Notes under the pieces: model-generated
What the model was told of the DNA's origin: nothing
The model's database searches: none
Seen by the model: the letters and a program-made list of their open reading frames with translations, nothing else
Position numbers and translations under genes: made by a program
In this document: piece by piece, positions 1 through 10,624 of the stretch
Position numbering within the stretch: the first letter of the stretch is position 1
Layout: every line of letters starts with the position of its first letter
From: Bartonella sp. AR 15-3
Lineage (GTDB): Bacteria > Pseudomonadota > Alphaproteobacteria > Rhizobiales > Rhizobiaceae
Length of the DNA: 64,000 bases
Direction of reading: 5' to 3'
Assembly: GCF_002022445.1 (NCBI RefSeq)
Contig: NZ_MUYE01000001.1
Location: 434,001 to 498,000, forward strand

Positions 1-605
1 CTAAATGATGGAGTGTCTGTTACATTTCGGATAGCGTCATAAAAGCCTAAATGAGTAATACACTGAAATATTTCTCTTATTTGTGGAAGGAATAAAGCAT
101 CATTATTCCATTCTTGCGGATTTTTTGCATCTAATGAGGTCGGAATAACATTATAATCACCAGCAAGGATTAAAGGTTCTTCATATTCAAGTAATGATTT
201 TGCATGTGTGTACAATCTCTTCATCCATTCTGTTTTATAAAAGTATTTTTCACTATTGATGGGATTGCCATTTGGAAGATAGAGGGAAGCAACACGAATG
301 CTTCCTTTATTTGTTGAATAAACAGCTTCAATATAACGTGCTTGCTTATCATTATGATCACCTGGTAATCGACAAATAATTTCATCAGGTATTTTTTTAG
401 AAAGAATTGCAACGCCATTGAAGCTTTTTTGTCCATGCGTTTCTACATGATAGCCTAAATCTTCAATTGTATTACGCGGAAAATTCTCATCAATACATTT
501 AATTTCTTGTAAGCAAACTACATCAGGTTGATTCTGTTTTAGCCATTTACATAATGTCTCATGTCTCGCTTTTATACCGGCTATATTCCATGTTACTATT
601 TTCAT
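1..605 (-). CDS. xthA: Exodeoxyribonuclease III, 5' part only
   Basis: Reading the minus strand from the ATG at 605-603 gives about 201 open residues that run off the left edge. The protein starts MKIVTWNIAG, with the family Asn at residue 7, the metal-binding Glu34 in CLQEIK, the segment SLYLPNGNP and the catalytic AGDYNV near residue 150. These are hallmarks of the Mg-dependent exonuclease/AP-endonuclease family (ExoIII, about 260 residues), which cuts at abasic sites and trims 3' ends in base excision repair. Roughly the last 60 residues lie outside the window. It is transcribed away from the ribosomal block. An Xth paralogue cannot be excluded. Confidence 0.9.
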   Translation of the reverse strand, partial: MKIVTWNIAGIKARHETLCKWLKQNQPDVVCLQEIKCIDENFPRNTIEDLGYHVETHGQKSFNGVAILSKKIPDEIICRLPGDHNDKQARYIEAVYSTNKGSIRVASLYLPNGNPINSEKYFYKTEWMKRLYTHAKSLLEYEEPLILAGDYNVIPTSLDAKNPQEWNNDALFLPQIREIFQCITHLGFYDAIRNVTDTPSF

Positions 606-679
606 GCTATTAATTTTAAATATCAGATCTGTAATTAGCAAGTTGTTCTGTTAGATATTATGCAATTACCCCCAAATGT

Positions 680-712
680 ATTGGAGCCATTTTTGATATT
701 GGAGCCATTTTT
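680..712. repeat. Two-copy direct repeat, period 18 bp
   Basis: A 15-base unit, attggagccattttt, occurs at 680-694 and again at 698-712, exactly 18 bases apart, in the region between xthA and rpsL. The rest of 606-787 is AT-rich and shows no gene. The period is a multiple of three, so it could be a scrap of coding repeat, but no reading frame around it looks like a protein. Confidence 0.6.
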
Positions 713-787
713 ATTGTACGGGTTTATTATTTTATGCATTAGCTTTTTTGAATTTTTACTTTTACAAACTTTTCTGATGTTTGGTAC

Positions 788-816
788 TTGACGAATGTAT
801 ATGTTCTCGCTATTAA
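788..816 (+). promoter_or_regulatory. Candidate sigma-70 type promoter of the str/S10 block
   Basis: TTGACG at 788-793 and TATTAA at 811-816 are separated by exactly 17 bases, close to the housekeeping consensus. This is the best promoter-like match in the 470-base region upstream of rpsL, and it would give an untranslated leader of roughly 250 bases. Seen directly: hexamers and spacing. Inferred: activity. Confidence 0.5.
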
Positions 817-914
817 AAGCTACTATGATCAGTACGAAAGCGCATTGAGAATTAAGGTGATTTGTATTCATCTTAATAGAAGTTTGTAAGATCTAAAAAC
901 AAATGCTAATGCAA

Positions 915-971
915 GAGGCTGTGGCCTCCTATGCTGGTAGTCGGGTAAGCTGTTTGTTCAGTCATGCCCGA
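915..971 (+). promoter_or_regulatory. Leader hairpins upstream of rpsL
   Basis: Two potential RNA stems lie in the leader. The first is gaggc/gcctc at 915-919 and 924-928 with a 4-base loop. The second is tcggg/cccga at 941-945 and 967-971, followed by a short T run. They could act as an attenuator or a ribosomal-protein binding site for the str operon. The second stem is short with a long loop, so this is only suggestive. Confidence 0.3.
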
Positions 972-1077
972 TTTTGTATTATGAACATATATTTATTCTG
1001 AATATTATTGGAGTAGATATAGATCAATGAAGGCCCAAATGGGAACGACGAACGCAGATTGTTAAAAGGAAGGTTGC

Positions 1078-1449
1078 ATGCCTACCGTAAATCAGTTGAT
1101 TAGAAAGCCACGTGTAGTGCCAGTTAAACGCAATAAGGTTCCTGCCCTTCAGGCAAACCCGCAAAAGCGTGGTGTTTGTACTCGTGTATATACAACGACA
1201 CCGAAGAAGCCAAATTCTGCTCTTCGGAAAGTTGCTAAAGTTCGGTTGACAAATGGATTTGAAATAATTGGTTATATTCCCGGAGAGGGGCATAATCTTC
1301 AAGAGCACTCTGTTGTAATGATTCGTGGTGGTCGTGTAAAGGATTTGCCAGGAGTTCGGTATCATATTGTTCGTGGTTTGCTTGACACTCAGGGTGTTAA
1401 AAATCGTAAACAGCGTCGTTCTAAATATGGCGCAAAGCGTCCGAAATAA
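1078..1449 (+). CDS. rpsL: 30S ribosomal protein S12
   Basis: A 123-residue protein of standard S12 length that forms part of the decoding centre of the small subunit. The conserved [13 protein letters not shown] and [13 protein letters not shown] segments are present, with the wild-type lysines where streptomycin-resistance substitutions normally occur. The ATG at 1078 follows a purine-rich AAGGAAGG ribosome-binding site. It is the first gene of the str operon, ahead of rpsG, fusA and tuf. Confidence 0.98.
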   Translation: MPTVNQLIRKPRVVPVKRNKVPALQANPQKRGVCTRVYTTTPKKPNSALRKVAKVRLTNGFEIIGYIPGEGHNLQEHSVVMIRGGRVKDLPGVRYHIVRGLLDTQGVKNRKQRRSKYGAKRPK

Positions 1450-1469
1450 ATATTCGAAAGACAAAGCCA

Positions 1470-1940
1470 ATGTCCCGTCGCCATAGAGCAGAAAAACGTG
1501 AAATTAATCCAGATCCCAAATTTGGTGATTTGGTTATTACAAAATTTATGAATGCCATTATGTTTGATGGTAAAAAATCAGTAGCTGAACGTATCGTTTA
1601 TGGTGCTCTTGATTCTATTGAGAATAAGGTTAAGACAGATCCTGTGATTTTGTTTCATCAGGCGTTGGAAAATGTAGCTCCACATATTGAAGTTCGTTCA
1701 CGCCGTGTTGGGGGTGCTACTTATCAAGTTCCAATTGATGTCCGTCCTGATCGTCGGCAGGCTTTAGCTATCCGTTGGTTGATTGCGGCAGCGCGTGGGC
1801 GTAATGAAACAACAATGATTGATCGCCTTTCTGGTGAGTTGGTTGACGCTGCTAATAATCGTGGTTCTGCAGTGAAAAAGCGAGAAGATGTTCACCGTAT
1901 GGCTGAGGCTAATCGTGCGTTTTCTCATTATCGCTGGTAG
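1470..1940 (+). CDS. rpsG: 30S ribosomal protein S7
   Basis: A 156-residue S7, the primary 16S rRNA binding protein that nucleates assembly of the 30S head and lines the E site. It starts [10 protein letters not shown] and contains the conserved [16 protein letters not shown] segment. Length matches the family. It lies 20 bases after rpsL and 33 bases before fusA in the usual str order. In enteric bacteria S7 is the translational regulator of this operon; nothing here shows whether that holds. Confidence 0.98.
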   Translation: MSRRHRAEKREINPDPKFGDLVITKFMNAIMFDGKKSVAERIVYGALDSIENKVKTDPVILFHQALENVAPHIEVRSRRVGGATYQVPIDVRPDRRQALAIRWLIAAARGRNETTMIDRLSGELVDAANNRGSAVKKREDVHRMAEANRAFSHYRW

Positions 1941-1973
1941 GTATGTTTGAAAAAGATCTAAGGCAAAAAAAGA

Positions 1974-4058
1974 ATGGCTCGCGAATATAAAATTGAGGAT
2001 TATCGTAATTTTGGTATTATGGCGCATATTGATGCCGGTAAAACCACGATGACTGAGCGTATTTTATTTTATACCGGTAAGAATCACAAGATCGGTGAAA
2101 CGCATGATGGTGCTTCTACAATGGATTGGATGGAGCAGGAACAGGAGCGTGGTATTACGATTACATCTGCTGCTACAACCACTTTTTGGGAAGGCCGTGA
2201 TGGTCGAAAGCGACGCTTTAATATCATTGATACGCCTGGTCACGTTGATTTTACAATTGAGGTTGAGCGCTCTTTGCGTGTTCTTGATGGTGCAATAGCA
2301 TTGTTGGATGCAAATGCTGGTGTAGAGCCTCAAACAGAAACTGTTTGGAGGCAAGCTGAGAAATATCATGTGCCCCGTATGGTTTTTGTTAATAAAATGG
2401 ATAAGGTTGGGGCTGATTTTTATCGTAGTGTAGAAATGGTTGCTTCGCGATTGGGTGCTAAGGCGCTTGTTGTGCAGTTGCCGATTGGTGCTGAAAATGA
2501 TTTTGAAGGTGTTGTTGATCTTATCGAGATGAAGGCATTGACATGGAATGGTTCTATTGGGGTTTCGGCTACAGTGGGTGAAATACCTGCTGGATTAAGG
2601 GAGAAGGCAGAAGAATACCGCGAAAAATTGATTGAGATGGCTGTTGAGGTCGATGAGATGGCTATGGAGGCTTATTTGGAGGGGGTTATGCCGACTAATG
2701 AGCAGCTTGTTGCCCTTATTCGTAAAGGGACAATTGAAGTTCAGTTTCATCCAGTTCTTTGCGGTACGGCTTTTAAAAATAAAGGTATTCAACCTCTTTT
2801 AGATGCTGTAATTTCTTATCTTCCTTCTCCGGTTGATGTTCCAGCTATTAGTGGTCTTGATGTTAAAACTGAAGCTGAAGTAACTCGTGAGTCTTCAGAT
2901 GAAGCTCCGCTTTCTATGCTTGCTTTTAAAATTATGAATGATCCATTTGTTGGATCGTTGACTTTTTGTCGTATTTATTCTGGTAAAATTCAAAAAGGTA
3001 TTTCTCTTGAAAATACTGTGAAAAAAAAGAAAGAGCGTTTGGGGCGTATGCTTCAGATGCATTCTAATTCTCGTGAGGATATTGAAGAAGCTTTTGCGGG
3101 TGATATTGTTGCTCTTGCTGGTCTTAAGGAGACAACAACGGGGGATACTCTTTGTGATCCTTTGAAGCCTGTTATTTTGGAGCGGATGGAATTTCCTGAA
3201 CCTGTTATTGAAATTGCTATTGAGCCGAAAACAAAGGCAGATCAAGAAAAAATGGGTCTTGCCCTTAATCGTTTGGCTGCGGAGGATCCTTCATTTCGTG
3301 TTAAAACGGATGAAGAATCCGCTCAGACGATTATTGCTGGAATGGGTGAGCTTCATCTTGATATTATTGTTGATCGTATGCGACGTGAATTTAAAGTTGA
3401 GGCAAATGTTGGGCAACCTCAAGTAGCTTATCGTGAATCGATAACAAAAGTTGCTGAAATTGATTATACCCATAAGAAGCAATCTGGGGGGGCTGGGCAA
3501 TTTGCTCGTGTGAAAATTATTTTTGAACCTCATGATGGTGATGATTTCATTTTTGAGTCAAAAATTGTTGGTGGTGCCGTTCCTAAAGAATATATTCCAG
3601 GTGTCCAAAAAGGTATTGAAAGTGTTATGGGGTCAGGTCCTCTTGCAGGGTTCCCTATGCTTGGTGTAAAAGCTACTTTGATTGATGGTGGCTATCATGA
3701 TGTCGATTCTTCTGTTTTAGCTTTTGAGATTGCTGCGCGTGCAGCATTTCGGGAAGGTGCGCAAAAAGCTGGTGCTCAGCTGCTTGAACCGATTATGAAG
3801 GTGGAGGTTGTAACGCCGGAGGATTATGTTGGTGATGTGATTGGTGACTTAAATTCTCGTCGAGGTCAAATTTCAGGTACTGAAGCTCGTGGTGTTGCGA
3901 CAGTTGTGAATGCGATGGTTCCTTTGGCGAATATGTTTGGGTATGTAAATACACTTCGGTCGATGAGTCAGGGGCGAGCTCAATATACAATGCAATTTGA
4001 TCATTACGAGCCTGTTCCTTTAGCTGTAGCACAGGAGATACAAAAGAAATATGCATAA
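1974..4058 (+). CDS. fusA: Elongation factor G
   Basis: A 694-residue translational GTPase that drives translocation and, with the recycling factor, ribosome splitting. The P-loop AHIDAGKTT lies at residues 17-25, the G2/switch I region contains [17 protein letters not shown] follows, and NKMD is near residue 140. Domains II to V continue to the C terminus without interruption. Length is normal for a single-copy bacterial EF-G. It sits between rpsG and the first tuf gene, 33 and 75 bases away. Confidence 0.98.
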   Translation: MAREYKIEDYRNFGIMAHIDAGKTTMTERILFYTGKNHKIGETHDGASTMDWMEQEQERGITITSAATTTFWEGRDGRKRRFNIIDTPGHVDFTIEVERSLRVLDGAIALLDANAGVEPQTETVWRQAEKYHVPRMVFVNKMDKVGADFYRSVEMVASRLGAKALVVQLPIGAENDFEGVVDLIEMKALTWNGSIGVSATVGEIPAGLREKAEEYREKLIEMAVEVDEMAMEAYLEGVMPTNEQLVALIRKGTIEVQFHPVLCGTAFKNKGIQPLLDAVISYLPSPVDVPAISGLDVKTEAEVTRESSDEAPLSMLAFKIMNDPFVGSLTFCRIYSGKIQKGISLENTVKKKKERLGRMLQMHSNSREDIEEAFAGDIVALAGLKETTTGDTLCDPLKPVILERMEFPEPVIEIAIEPKTKADQEKMGLALNRLAAEDPSFRVKTDEESAQTIIAGMGELHLDIIVDRMRREFKVEANVGQPQVAYRESITKVAEIDYTHKKQSGGAGQFARVKIIFEPHDGDDFIFESKIVGGAVPKEYIPGVQKGIESVMGSGPLAGFPMLGVKATLIDGGYHDVDSSVLAFEIAARAAFREGAQKAGAQLLEPIMKVEVVTPEDYVGDVIGDLNSRRGQISGTEARGVATVVNAMVPLANMFGYVNTLRSMSQGRAQYTMQFDHYEPVPLAVAQEIQKKYA

Positions 4059-4133
4059 TCAATATACATAGTTTATAATCGTATATTAATTTTAAACTTA
4101 GTTCATAATTTGAACAGAAAATGGAGAGCTCAA

Positions 4134-5309
4134 ATGGCAAAGAGCAAATTTGAACGTACGAAGCCGCATGTTAATATAGGAACGATTGGTCATGTTGACC
4201 ATGGGAAGACCTCATTGACGGCAGCGATTACGAAGTATTTTGGTGAATTTAAAGCATATGACCAAATTGATGCGGCGCCTGAAGAGCGGGCGCGTGGTAT
4301 AACGATATCTACTGCGCATGTTGAGTATGAAACGGAGAGCCGTCACTATGCTCATGTTGATTGTCCTGGTCATGCAGATTATGTTAAGAACATGATTACA
4401 GGAGCGGCGCAAATGGATGGGGCCATATTAGTTGTTTCTGCAGCAGATGGACCTATGCCTCAAACGCGTGAGCATATTTTGTTGGCGCGTCAGGTTGGTG
4501 TACCAGCGATTGTTGTTTTTCTCAATAAGGTTGATCAGGTTGATGATAGCGAGCTTTTAGAACTTGTGGAGCTTGAAGTTCGCGAGCTTTTATCGAAATA
4601 TGATTTTCCTGGTGATGATATTCCCATAGTTAAGGGCTCGGCTTTAGCGGCGCTTGAGGATTCTAATAAGAGCATAGGGGAAGATTCTGTTCGTCTTTTG
4701 ATGAGTGAAGTTGATAAGTATATACCAACGCCTGAGCGTCCAGTTGATCAGCCGTTTTTGATGCCTATAGAGGATGTTTTTTCTATTTCTGGTCGAGGAA
4801 CGGTTGTTACGGGTCGTGTTGAGCGTGGTGTTATTAAAGTTGGTGAGGAAATAGAGATTATTGGTATACGTCCTACATCTAAGACGACAGTTACTGGTGT
4901 TGAAATGTTCCGCAAACTTTTAGATCAAGGTCAGGCTGGTGATAATATTGGAGCTTTGCTTCGTGGCATTGATCGTGAGGGGATTGAGCGTGGTCAAGTA
5001 CTGGCGAAGCCTGGTTCTGTTACGCCTCATACTAAGTTTAAAGCTGAGGCGTATATTTTAACGAAAGATGAAGGGGGCCGTCACACACCATTTTTCACGA
5101 ATTATCGCCCGCAGTTTTATTTTCGTACAACAGATGTCACCGGTATAGTTACACTCCCTGAAGGAACGGAAATGGTTATGCCAGGTGATAATGTTGCTAT
5201 GGATGTTTCTTTGATTGTGCCAATTGCAATGGAAGAGAAGCTTCGTTTTGCTATCCGAGAAGGGGGGCGCACCGTTGGAGCCGGTATCGTATCTAAAATT
5301 ATTGAATAG
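4134..5309 (+). CDS. tuf: Elongation factor Tu, copy 1
   Basis: A 391-residue EF-Tu that delivers aminoacyl-tRNA to the ribosomal A site. Visible motifs are GHVDHGKTS (about residues 18-26), [20 protein letters not shown] and NKVDQ. The start is set at the ATG at 4134 behind a GGAGAG ribosome-binding site; an in-frame ATG at 4110 would add eight unconserved residues. The nucleotide sequence reads as identical to the second copy at 33542-34717, including all synonymous positions I compared. Codon use is somewhat richer in GC than in neighbouring genes, as expected for a very highly expressed gene. Confidence 0.98.
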   Translation: MAKSKFERTKPHVNIGTIGHVDHGKTSLTAAITKYFGEFKAYDQIDAAPEERARGITISTAHVEYETESRHYAHVDCPGHADYVKNMITGAAQMDGAILVVSAADGPMPQTREHILLARQVGVPAIVVFLNKVDQVDDSELLELVELEVRELLSKYDFPGDDIPIVKGSALAALEDSNKSIGEDSVRLLMSEVDKYIPTPERPVDQPFLMPIEDVFSISGRGTVVTGRVERGVIKVGEEIEIIGIRPTSKTTVTGVEMFRKLLDQGQAGDNIGALLRGIDREGIERGQVLAKPGSVTPHTKFKAEAYILTKDEGGRHTPFFTNYRPQFYFRTTDVTGIVTLPEGTEMVMPGDNVAMDVSLIVPIAMEEKLRFAIREGGRTVGAGIVSKIIE

Positions 5310-5329
5310 CTGAAATAAATTATTTAGAA
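4134..5329 (+). repeat. tuf repeat unit A (partner 33542-34737)
   Basis: The region from the tuf start codon to 20 bases past the stop (ctgaaataaattatttagaa) matches 33542-34737 base for base on reading. Similarity stops abruptly at the ATG on the left and just after the shared 3' tail on the right. This 1196-bp direct repeat is best explained by gene conversion between the two tuf genes. Confidence 0.9.
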
Positions 5330-5377
5330 ATGTCTTTGATTATTAAAGGCGTTTCGTATGTTAGGGAAATAAAAAAT

Positions 5378-5686
5378 ATGAATGGCCAGAATATCCGTAT
5401 TCGTTTAAAGGCATTTGATCATCGGATTCTTGATGCATCGACGCGTGAGATTGTGTCAACCGCTAAGCGCACTGGTGCTAATGTCCGTGGTCCTATCCCG
5501 CTTCCAACGCGGATTGAGAAGTTTACGGTTAATCGTGGTCCACACATTGACAAGAAGAGTCGTGAGCAGTTTGAAATGCGTACACATAAGCGTCTTCTTG
5601 ATATTGTTGATCCGACGCCACAGACGGTAGATGCTCTCATGAAGCTTGATCTTTCTGCTGGTGTAGATGTTGAAATCAAGCTCTGA
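5378..5686 (+). CDS. rpsJ: 30S ribosomal protein S10 / NusE
   Basis: A 102-residue S10, a 30S head protein that also acts as the NusE antitermination factor bound by NusB and NusG. It begins [15 protein letters not shown], the usual family start, so the ATG at 5378 is preferred over an upstream in-frame ATG at 5330 that lies almost in the tuf tail. The conserved RGPIPLPTR loop and RTHKRLLDI segment are present. It opens the S10 cluster; with only 68 bases after tuf, it is probably co-transcribed with str. Confidence 0.97.
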   Translation: MNGQNIRIRLKAFDHRILDASTREIVSTAKRTGANVRGPIPLPTRIEKFTVNRGPHIDKKSREQFEMRTHKRLLDIVDPTPQTVDALMKLDLSAGVDVEIKL

Positions 5687-5713
5687 GGTTTGAAGACAGA
5701 AGGAACATCCCCA

Positions 5714-6454
5714 ATGCGTTCAGGTGTAATAGCACAGAAGTTAGGCATGACCCGTATTTATAATGATGCTGGTGAGCATGTTCCAGTAACCGTGCTTCGT
5801 TTAGATAAATGTCAGGTTGTTGCTCAGCGTACAGTTGAAAAGAATGGTTATACTGCTGTTCAATTAGGTGTGGGCCTTGCTAAAATCAAAAATACATCCC
5901 AAGCTCTTCGTGGGCATTTCGCTAAAGCCGTAGTTGAGCCAAAAGCTAAAATAGCAGAATTCCGTGTTAGTCCTGATAATTTACTTGGTGTTGGTACTGA
6001 AATTACAGTGGAACATTTTGTGCCAGGTCAAAGGGTTGATGTAACTGGTATAAGTATTGGTAAAGGGTTCGCTGGTGTTATGAAGCGGCATAATTTTGGT
6101 GGACATCGTGCTTCACATGGCAATTCGATTACACATCGTGCTCATGGCTCAACAGGTCAATGTCAAGATCCTGGAAAAGTGTTTAAAGGCAAAAAAATGG
6201 CTGGTCACATGGGGCGAGTGCGTGTAACAACTCAAAATATCGAAGTCGTTTCTACGGATGTTGATCGTGGTTTAATTTTAGTGCGTGGTTCTGTTTCTGG
6301 TTCTAAAGGGTCTTGGATTTTAGTGCGAGATGCTATAAAGAAGCCTCTTCCTGATAATGCGCCAAAACCTGCTGGTGTTCGTCAGCTTGTTAAAAAAGAA
6401 ATGGGAGTAATTCCCTTAATGGAAAAAGTTTCTGAAACTGAGGGAATTGATTAA
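5714..6454 (+). CDS. rplC: 50S ribosomal protein L3
   Basis: A 246-residue L3, an early 23S rRNA binding protein reaching towards the peptidyl-transferase centre. It starts [14 protein letters not shown] and carries the [14 protein letters not shown] segment of the central extension. The length is typical of alphaproteobacteria, which have a longer C terminus than E. coli. The ATG at 5714 is chosen because an upstream in-frame alternative start (5690) adds only unconserved residues. The stop overlaps the rplD start by one base. Confidence 0.97.
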   Translation: MRSGVIAQKLGMTRIYNDAGEHVPVTVLRLDKCQVVAQRTVEKNGYTAVQLGVGLAKIKNTSQALRGHFAKAVVEPKAKIAEFRVSPDNLLGVGTEITVEHFVPGQRVDVTGISIGKGFAGVMKRHNFGGHRASHGNSITHRAHGSTGQCQDPGKVFKGKKMAGHMGRVRVTTQNIEVVSTDVDRGLILVRGSVSGSKGSWILVRDAIKKPLPDNAPKPAGVRQLVKKEMGVIPLMEKVSETEGID

Positions 6455-7074
6455 TGGATCTTGTGGTAAAAACTCTTGATGGTAAAGAAGCTGGTAAATT
6501 GAAAGTTTCTGAAAATATTTTTGGTCTTACTCCTCGTGAGGATATTTTACAACGTGTTATTCGTTGGCAGCTTGCACGTCGTCAAAAAGGGACACATCCC
6601 TCACAGGGACGGTCTGATGTATCACGAACAGGAGCGAAAATGTTTAAACAAAAAGGAACTGGGCGCGCTCGTCATTCTTCTGCTCGGGCGCCACAATTCC
6701 GAGGCGGTGGTAAAGCGCATGGTCCAGTGATGCGGTGTCATGCGCATAGTCTTCCTAAAAAAGTTCGTGCTCTTGGGTTGCGTTTAGCTTTATCAGTTAA
6801 ATTAAAAACAGATAGTTTGATTGTTGTTGATAAGCTTAGTATTCGAGATGCAAAAACAAAAGCGCTGAATGAGAGTTTTTCTAAACTTGGTTTCAATAAT
6901 GCTTTGTTAATTGGTGGAAAAGAAGTTGATATGAATTTTTTTCGTGCGGCATCTAATATTCCTAATATTGATGTTTTGCCAGTTCAGGGGATCAATGTTT
7001 ACGATATTTTGCGTCGCGGCAAGCTTGTTTTGTCAAAAGAAGCTGTTGAGACACTTGAGGAGCGTTTCAAATGA
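6454..7074 (+). CDS. rplD: 50S ribosomal protein L4
   Basis: A 206-residue L4, whose extended loop lines the peptide exit tunnel. The conserved loop [24 protein letters not shown]-type region is clear (read in parts: GTGRARHSS, then PQFRGGG). It has a one-base stop/start overlap with rplC and a 4-base ATGA overlap with rplW, which indicates translational coupling. In E. coli L4 represses its own S10 operon; that is family knowledge and is not shown here. Confidence 0.97.
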   Translation: MDLVVKTLDGKEAGKLKVSENIFGLTPREDILQRVIRWQLARRQKGTHPSQGRSDVSRTGAKMFKQKGTGRARHSSARAPQFRGGGKAHGPVMRCHAHSLPKKVRALGLRLALSVKLKTDSLIVVDKLSIRDAKTKALNESFSKLGFNNALLIGGKEVDMNFFRAASNIPNIDVLPVQGINVYDILRRGKLVLSKEAVETLEERFK

Positions 7075-7364
7075 CGGACCTTCGCCATTATGATATAATT
7101 TTAAGTCCAGTTATTACTGAGAAGTCGACTATGCTTTCTGAGTATAATCAAGTTGTTTTTAATGTTGCTCAGAAAGCAACAAAACCTGAAATTAAAACTG
7201 CTATTGAGGCACTTTTTAATGTAAAGGTTAAGGCAGTAAATACAGTAGTCCGTAAGGGGAAAATGAAGCGTTTCAAAGGTATTGTTGGTCGGCAGAGTGA
7301 TATCAAAAAAGCAATTGTAACACTCTTTAAAGATCAATCAATTGACTTTTCAGCAGGTTTATAA
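7071..7364 (+). CDS. rplW: 50S ribosomal protein L23
   Basis: A 97-residue L23, which sits at the exit of the peptide tunnel and docks trigger factor, SRP and the Sec translocon. It contains SPVITEKST and the [11 protein letters not shown] segment typical of L23. Length is normal. The start overlaps the rplD stop (ATGA). Confidence 0.97.
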   Translation: MTDLRHYDIILSPVITEKSTMLSEYNQVVFNVAQKATKPEIKTAIEALFNVKVKAVNTVVRKGKMKRFKGIVGRQSDIKKAIVTLFKDQSIDFSAGL

Positions 7365-7384
7365 AAGGTTCGGAGGCAAGAATA

Positions 7385-8218
7385 ATGGCACTTAAGCACT
7401 TTAATTCGACTACGCCCGGACAGCGTCAGCTTGTTATAGTAGATCGCTCGGATCTTTATAAAGGTAAACCCATAAAAAAACTAACAGAGGGATTGCCATC
7501 AAAAGGTGGACGCAATAATCGTGGTAGAATTACTGCCCGTTTTCAAGGCGGTGGTCATAAGCGTAGTTATAGGCTTGTTGATTTTAAGCGTATCAAACGT
7601 GATATGTTTGCAAAAGTTGAGCGTTTGGAATACGATCCAAATCGTACGGCTTTTATAGCGCTGATTCGTTATGAAGATGGGCAATTAAGTTATATTCTTG
7701 CGCCGCAGCGTCTTGATGTTGGTGATTCTGTTATTGCTGGTTCAAATGTTGATGTTAAGTTAGGCAATGCAATGCCTCTTAGTAATATGCCTATTGGTAC
7801 TATTGTGCATAACGTTGAAATAAAGCCTGGAAAGGGCGGTCAAATTGCGCGTTCAGCAGGAGCTTATGTGCAATTGGTTGGGAGAGATGAAGGGATGGCT
7901 ATTCTTCGTCTTAATTCTGGTGAGCAACGTTTGATTCCAGGTAATTGTTTCGCAACGGTTGGTGCTGTTTCAAATCCTGATCATGGCAATATTAGTGATG
8001 GTAAGGCTGGTCGATCGCGCTGGCGTGGTAAGCGTCCACATGTTCGCGGTGTTGCTATGAATCCAGTTGATCACCCGCATGGTGGTGGTGAGGGTCGTAC
8101 ATCAGGTGGTCGTCACCCAGTATCTCCTTGGGGTAAGCCTACGAAAGGTAGGCGTACACGCTCCAATAGAGCTACTGACAAGTTTATTATGCGTTCGCGT
8201 CATCAGCGTAAGAAATAG
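7385..8218 (+). CDS. rplB: 50S ribosomal protein L2
   Basis: A 277-residue L2, needed for subunit association and peptidyl-transferase activity. It has the [21 protein letters not shown]-terminal region and the C-terminal [13 protein letters not shown] loop, including the conserved histidine. Full family length. It follows a GGAGG-like ribosome-binding site and precedes rpsS by 15 bases. Confidence 0.98.
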   Translation: MALKHFNSTTPGQRQLVIVDRSDLYKGKPIKKLTEGLPSKGGRNNRGRITARFQGGGHKRSYRLVDFKRIKRDMFAKVERLEYDPNRTAFIALIRYEDGQLSYILAPQRLDVGDSVIAGSNVDVKLGNAMPLSNMPIGTIVHNVEIKPGKGGQIARSAGAYVQLVGRDEGMAILRLNSGEQRLIPGNCFATVGAVSNPDHGNISDGKAGRSRWRGKRPHVRGVAMNPVDHPHGGGEGRTSGGRHPVSPWGKPTKGRRTRSNRATDKFIMRSRHQRKK

Positions 8219-8233
8219 GAAAGGTAGTCTAAA

Positions 8234-8512
8234 GTGGTTCGTTCAGTTTGGAAAGGTCCGTTTATTGACGGCTATCTTCTTAAGAAAGCAGAAAAAGTTC
8301 GCGCTAGTGGGCGTAATGAGGTTATTAAAATCTGGAGTCGTCGTTCTACTATTTTGCCACAATTTGTGGGTTTGACTTTTGGTGTTTACAACGGCAATAA
8401 ACATATCCCTGTTTCTGTTTCTGAAGAGATGGTTGGGCACAAATTTGGTGAATTCGCTCCCACCCGAACCTATTATGGGCATGGTGCAGATAAAAAAGCG
8501 AAGAGGAAGTAG
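8234..8512 (+). CDS. rpsS: 30S ribosomal protein S19, GTG start
   Basis: A 92-residue S19, which contacts 16S rRNA in the 30S head together with S13. It reads [15 protein letters not shown] and keeps the conserved [13 protein letters not shown] segment. The start codon is GTG at 8234; no ATG upstream in frame gives a sensible product. It lies 15 bases after rplB and 2 bases before rplV. Confidence 0.96.
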   Translation: MVRSVWKGPFIDGYLLKKAEKVRASGRNEVIKIWSRRSTILPQFVGLTFGVYNGNKHIPVSVSEEMVGHKFGEFAPTRTYYGHGADKKAKRK

Positions 8513-8514
8513 GA

Positions 8515-8904
8515 ATGGGCAAAGCTAAGGCTCCACGCCAACTTAAAGATACTGAGGCGAAAGCTATCGCCCGAACAATTCGTGTAAGTCCGCAGAAGCT
8601 TAATTTGGTTGCTGCAATGATTCGTGGCAAAAAAGTTGATATGGCATTAGCTGATTTGACATTTTCACGTAAGCGTATTGCTAGTACTGTTAGGACTACT
8701 CTTGAGTCAGCAATTGCTAATGCAGAGAATAATCATGATCTTGATATTGATTCCTTGATCGTTGCAGAAGCATATGTTGGTAAATCTATTGTAATGAAGC
8801 GTTTTCATGTTCGAGGGCGTGGTCGGGCTAATCGAGTAAAACGCCCATTTTCTCATCTCACTATTGTTGTGCGTGAAGTTATAGGAAAAGGGAGGGGTGT
8901 ATAA
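8515..8904 (+). CDS. rplV: 50S ribosomal protein L22
   Basis: A 129-residue L22 whose beta-hairpin lines the exit tunnel. It has the [17 protein letters not shown] region and the C-terminal hairpin [17 protein letters not shown]. The ATG at 8515 lies 2 bases after the rpsS stop and the gene ends with a one-base overlap into rpsC, so the three genes look translationally coupled. Confidence 0.97.
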   Translation: MGKAKAPRQLKDTEAKAIARTIRVSPQKLNLVAAMIRGKKVDMALADLTFSRKRIASTVRTTLESAIANAENNHDLDIDSLIVAEAYVGKSIVMKRFHVRGRGRANRVKRPFSHLTIVVREVIGKGRGV

Positions 8905-9614
8905 TGGGACAGAAGATCAATCCAATAGGACTTCGTCTTGGAATTAATCGGACCTGGGATTCACGGTGGTATGCTGATAGTGGTGAATATGGGCGTCTTC
9001 TTCATGAAGATGTAAAAATTCGCTTATATATAATTGAAGAATTAAAGCAAGCAGCTGTTTCTAAGGTTGTTATTGAGCGGCCTCATAAAAAGTGTCGTAT
9101 AACTGTCCATTCGGCGCGTCCTGGTCTAATCATTGGTAAAAGAGGTGCTGATATTGAAAAGTTGCGTCGCAAACTTTCAGAGATGACTGATGCTGAAACT
9201 TCGCTAAATATTGTTGAAATTCGTAAACCAGAGATTGATGCTACAATTATTGCTCAGTCCATTGCTCAGCAGCTTGAGCGTCGTGTTGCTTTTCGGCGTG
9301 CAATGAAGCGTGCCGTTCAATCCGCTATGCGTCTTGGGGCTGAGGGAATTCGTATTAATTGCTCTGGTCGTCTTGGAGGAGCTGAAATTGCTCGTATGGA
9401 GTGGTATCGTGAAGGTCGCGTTCCACTTCATACATTGCGGGCTGATGTTGATTATGGTACAGCAGAAGCTAAAACTGCCTATGGTATTTGTGGTGTTAAA
9501 GTTTGGGTTTTTAAGGGTGAAATTCTTGAACATGATCCAATGGCATCGGAACGTCGTGCTACGGAGGGGGATCATTCGAATTCTTTATTGAACCGTCGCC
9601 GCGAAAATGTTTAA
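8904..9614 (+). CDS. rpsC: 30S ribosomal protein S3
   Basis: A 236-residue S3 with an N-terminal KH domain, including the [14 protein letters not shown] motif, and a C-terminal domain with [17 protein letters not shown]3 forms part of the mRNA entry channel and has helicase activity with S4 and S5. Length is typical of Rhizobiales. It starts inside the last base of the rplV stop; rplP follows after 38 bases. Confidence 0.97.
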   Translation: MGQKINPIGLRLGINRTWDSRWYADSGEYGRLLHEDVKIRLYIIEELKQAAVSKVVIERPHKKCRITVHSARPGLIIGKRGADIEKLRRKLSEMTDAETSLNIVEIRKPEIDATIIAQSIAQQLERRVAFRRAMKRAVQSAMRLGAEGIRINCSGRLGGAEIARMEWYREGRVPLHTLRADVDYGTAEAKTAYGICGVKVWVFKGEILEHDPMASERRATEGDHSNSLLNRRRENV

Positions 9615-9652
9615 TTTTTGTGGTTGAATTAAAAATTTTGGAGTAGAGAGCA

Positions 9653-10066
9653 ATGTTGCAGCCAAAGCGCACAAAGTTCCGTAAACAATTTAAGGGTCGT
9701 ATTCACGGTTCTTCGAAGGGTGGAACAGGCTTGAATTTCGGTGCTTACGGTTTGAAAGCTATTGAGCCAGAGCGTATTACTGCTCGTCAAATTGAGGCGG
9801 CGCGTCGTGCAATTACACGTTATATGAAGCGTTCTGGTCGTGTATGGATTCGTATTTTCCCGGATGTTCCTGTCACGTCTAAACCAACGGAGGTTCGTAT
9901 GGGTAAAGGTAAGGGAAGTGTTGATTATTGGGCGGCACGCGTTGCACCTGGGCGTGTTATGTTTGAACTTGATGGGGTTTCTGAGGATGTGGCGCGTGAA
10001 GCACTTAGGTTAGGTGCAGCAAAACTTCCTGTTAAAACTCGTTTCGTACAGCGTATTGCTGAATAA
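9653..10066 (+). CDS. rplP: 50S ribosomal protein L16
   Basis: A 137-residue L16 that positions A-site tRNA near the peptidyl-transferase centre. It starts [16 protein letters not shown] and has the [16 protein letters not shown] and [11 protein letters not shown] segments. The start has a GGAG ribosome-binding site about 10 bases upstream. Confidence 0.97.
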   Translation: MLQPKRTKFRKQFKGRIHGSSKGGTGLNFGAYGLKAIEPERITARQIEAARRAITRYMKRSGRVWIRIFPDVPVTSKPTEVRMGKGKGSVDYWAARVAPGRVMFELDGVSEDVAREALRLGAAKLPVKTRFVQRIAE

Positions 10067-10078
10067 AGAGGTTAAGCG

Positions 10079-10279
10079 ATGAAAGCTGCAGAATTACGAG
10101 CGCAAACGCTCAATCAAATGAAAGATGAATTGGCCAGCTTAAAAAAAGAGCAGTTTAATTTGCGTTTTCAGAAAGCGACAGGTCAGTTAGAGAAGACTGC
10201 ACGTATTAAACAAGTTCGTCGCAACATTGCACGTATTAAAACATTTCTTCGTCAGAAAATGAACGAAAATAAAGATTAA
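10079..10279 (+). CDS. rpmC: 50S ribosomal protein L29
   Basis: A 66-residue, mostly helical L29 that sits beside L23 at the tunnel exit. Its features are [28 protein letters not shown] and [14 protein letters not shown]. It lies in standard order between rplP (12 bases) and rpsQ (12 bases). Confidence 0.96.
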   Translation: MKAAELRAQTLNQMKDELASLKKEQFNLRFQKATGQLEKTARIKQVRRNIARIKTFLRQKMNENKD

Positions 10280-10291
10280 GGAAGTTAAAAG

Positions 10292-10531
10292 ATGCCTAAA
10301 CGCATTCTGCAAGGTGTTGTTGTTAGTGATAAGAGTGATAAAACTGTTATTGTCAAGGTGGAGCGTCGTTATTCTCATCCGTTGCTCCAAAAGACGGTTC
10401 GGCAATCTAAAAAGTATAAAGCGCATGATGAAAATAATCAGTTCAAAATTGGAGATCGGATTTTTATTCAGGAATCTAAACCAATCTCGAAAGATAAGCG
10501 TTGGATTGTTGTTAAAGATAGTGTAGCGTAG
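10292..10531 (+). CDS. rpsQ: 30S ribosomal protein S17
   Basis: A 79-residue S17 with the OB fold that binds 16S rRNA helix 11. It has [19 protein letters not shown] and the conserved [13 protein letters not shown] segment. It is the last gene of the S10 cluster; a 147-base gap with an RNA hairpin separates it from rplN. Confidence 0.96.
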   Translation: MPKRILQGVVVSDKSDKTVIVKVERRYSHPLLQKTVRQSKKYKAHDENNQFKIGDRIFIQESKPISKDKRWIVVKDSVA

Positions 10532-10624
10532 TCAGTTAGGTGAATTGTTTTTAAATTTAATCTTGGTTTATACCCGGAGATGGATTTTGAAACAAAAGCT
10601 TCATTATTATTTAGCGGGCGAGTT

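Noticed and set aside
635-871. 78-residue minus-strand frame between xthA and rpsL
   Set aside because: Low-complexity Asn/Ile/Lys-rich translation, no ribosome-binding site, and it overlaps the likely rpsL promoter.
1024-1470. 148-residue minus-strand frame opposite rpsL, and similar long antisense frames (for example 10684-11136, 18270-18662, 56765-57067)
   Set aside because: They lie opposite highly conserved ribosomal, polymerase or other core genes, have no family resemblance and reflect codon bias of the sense strand.
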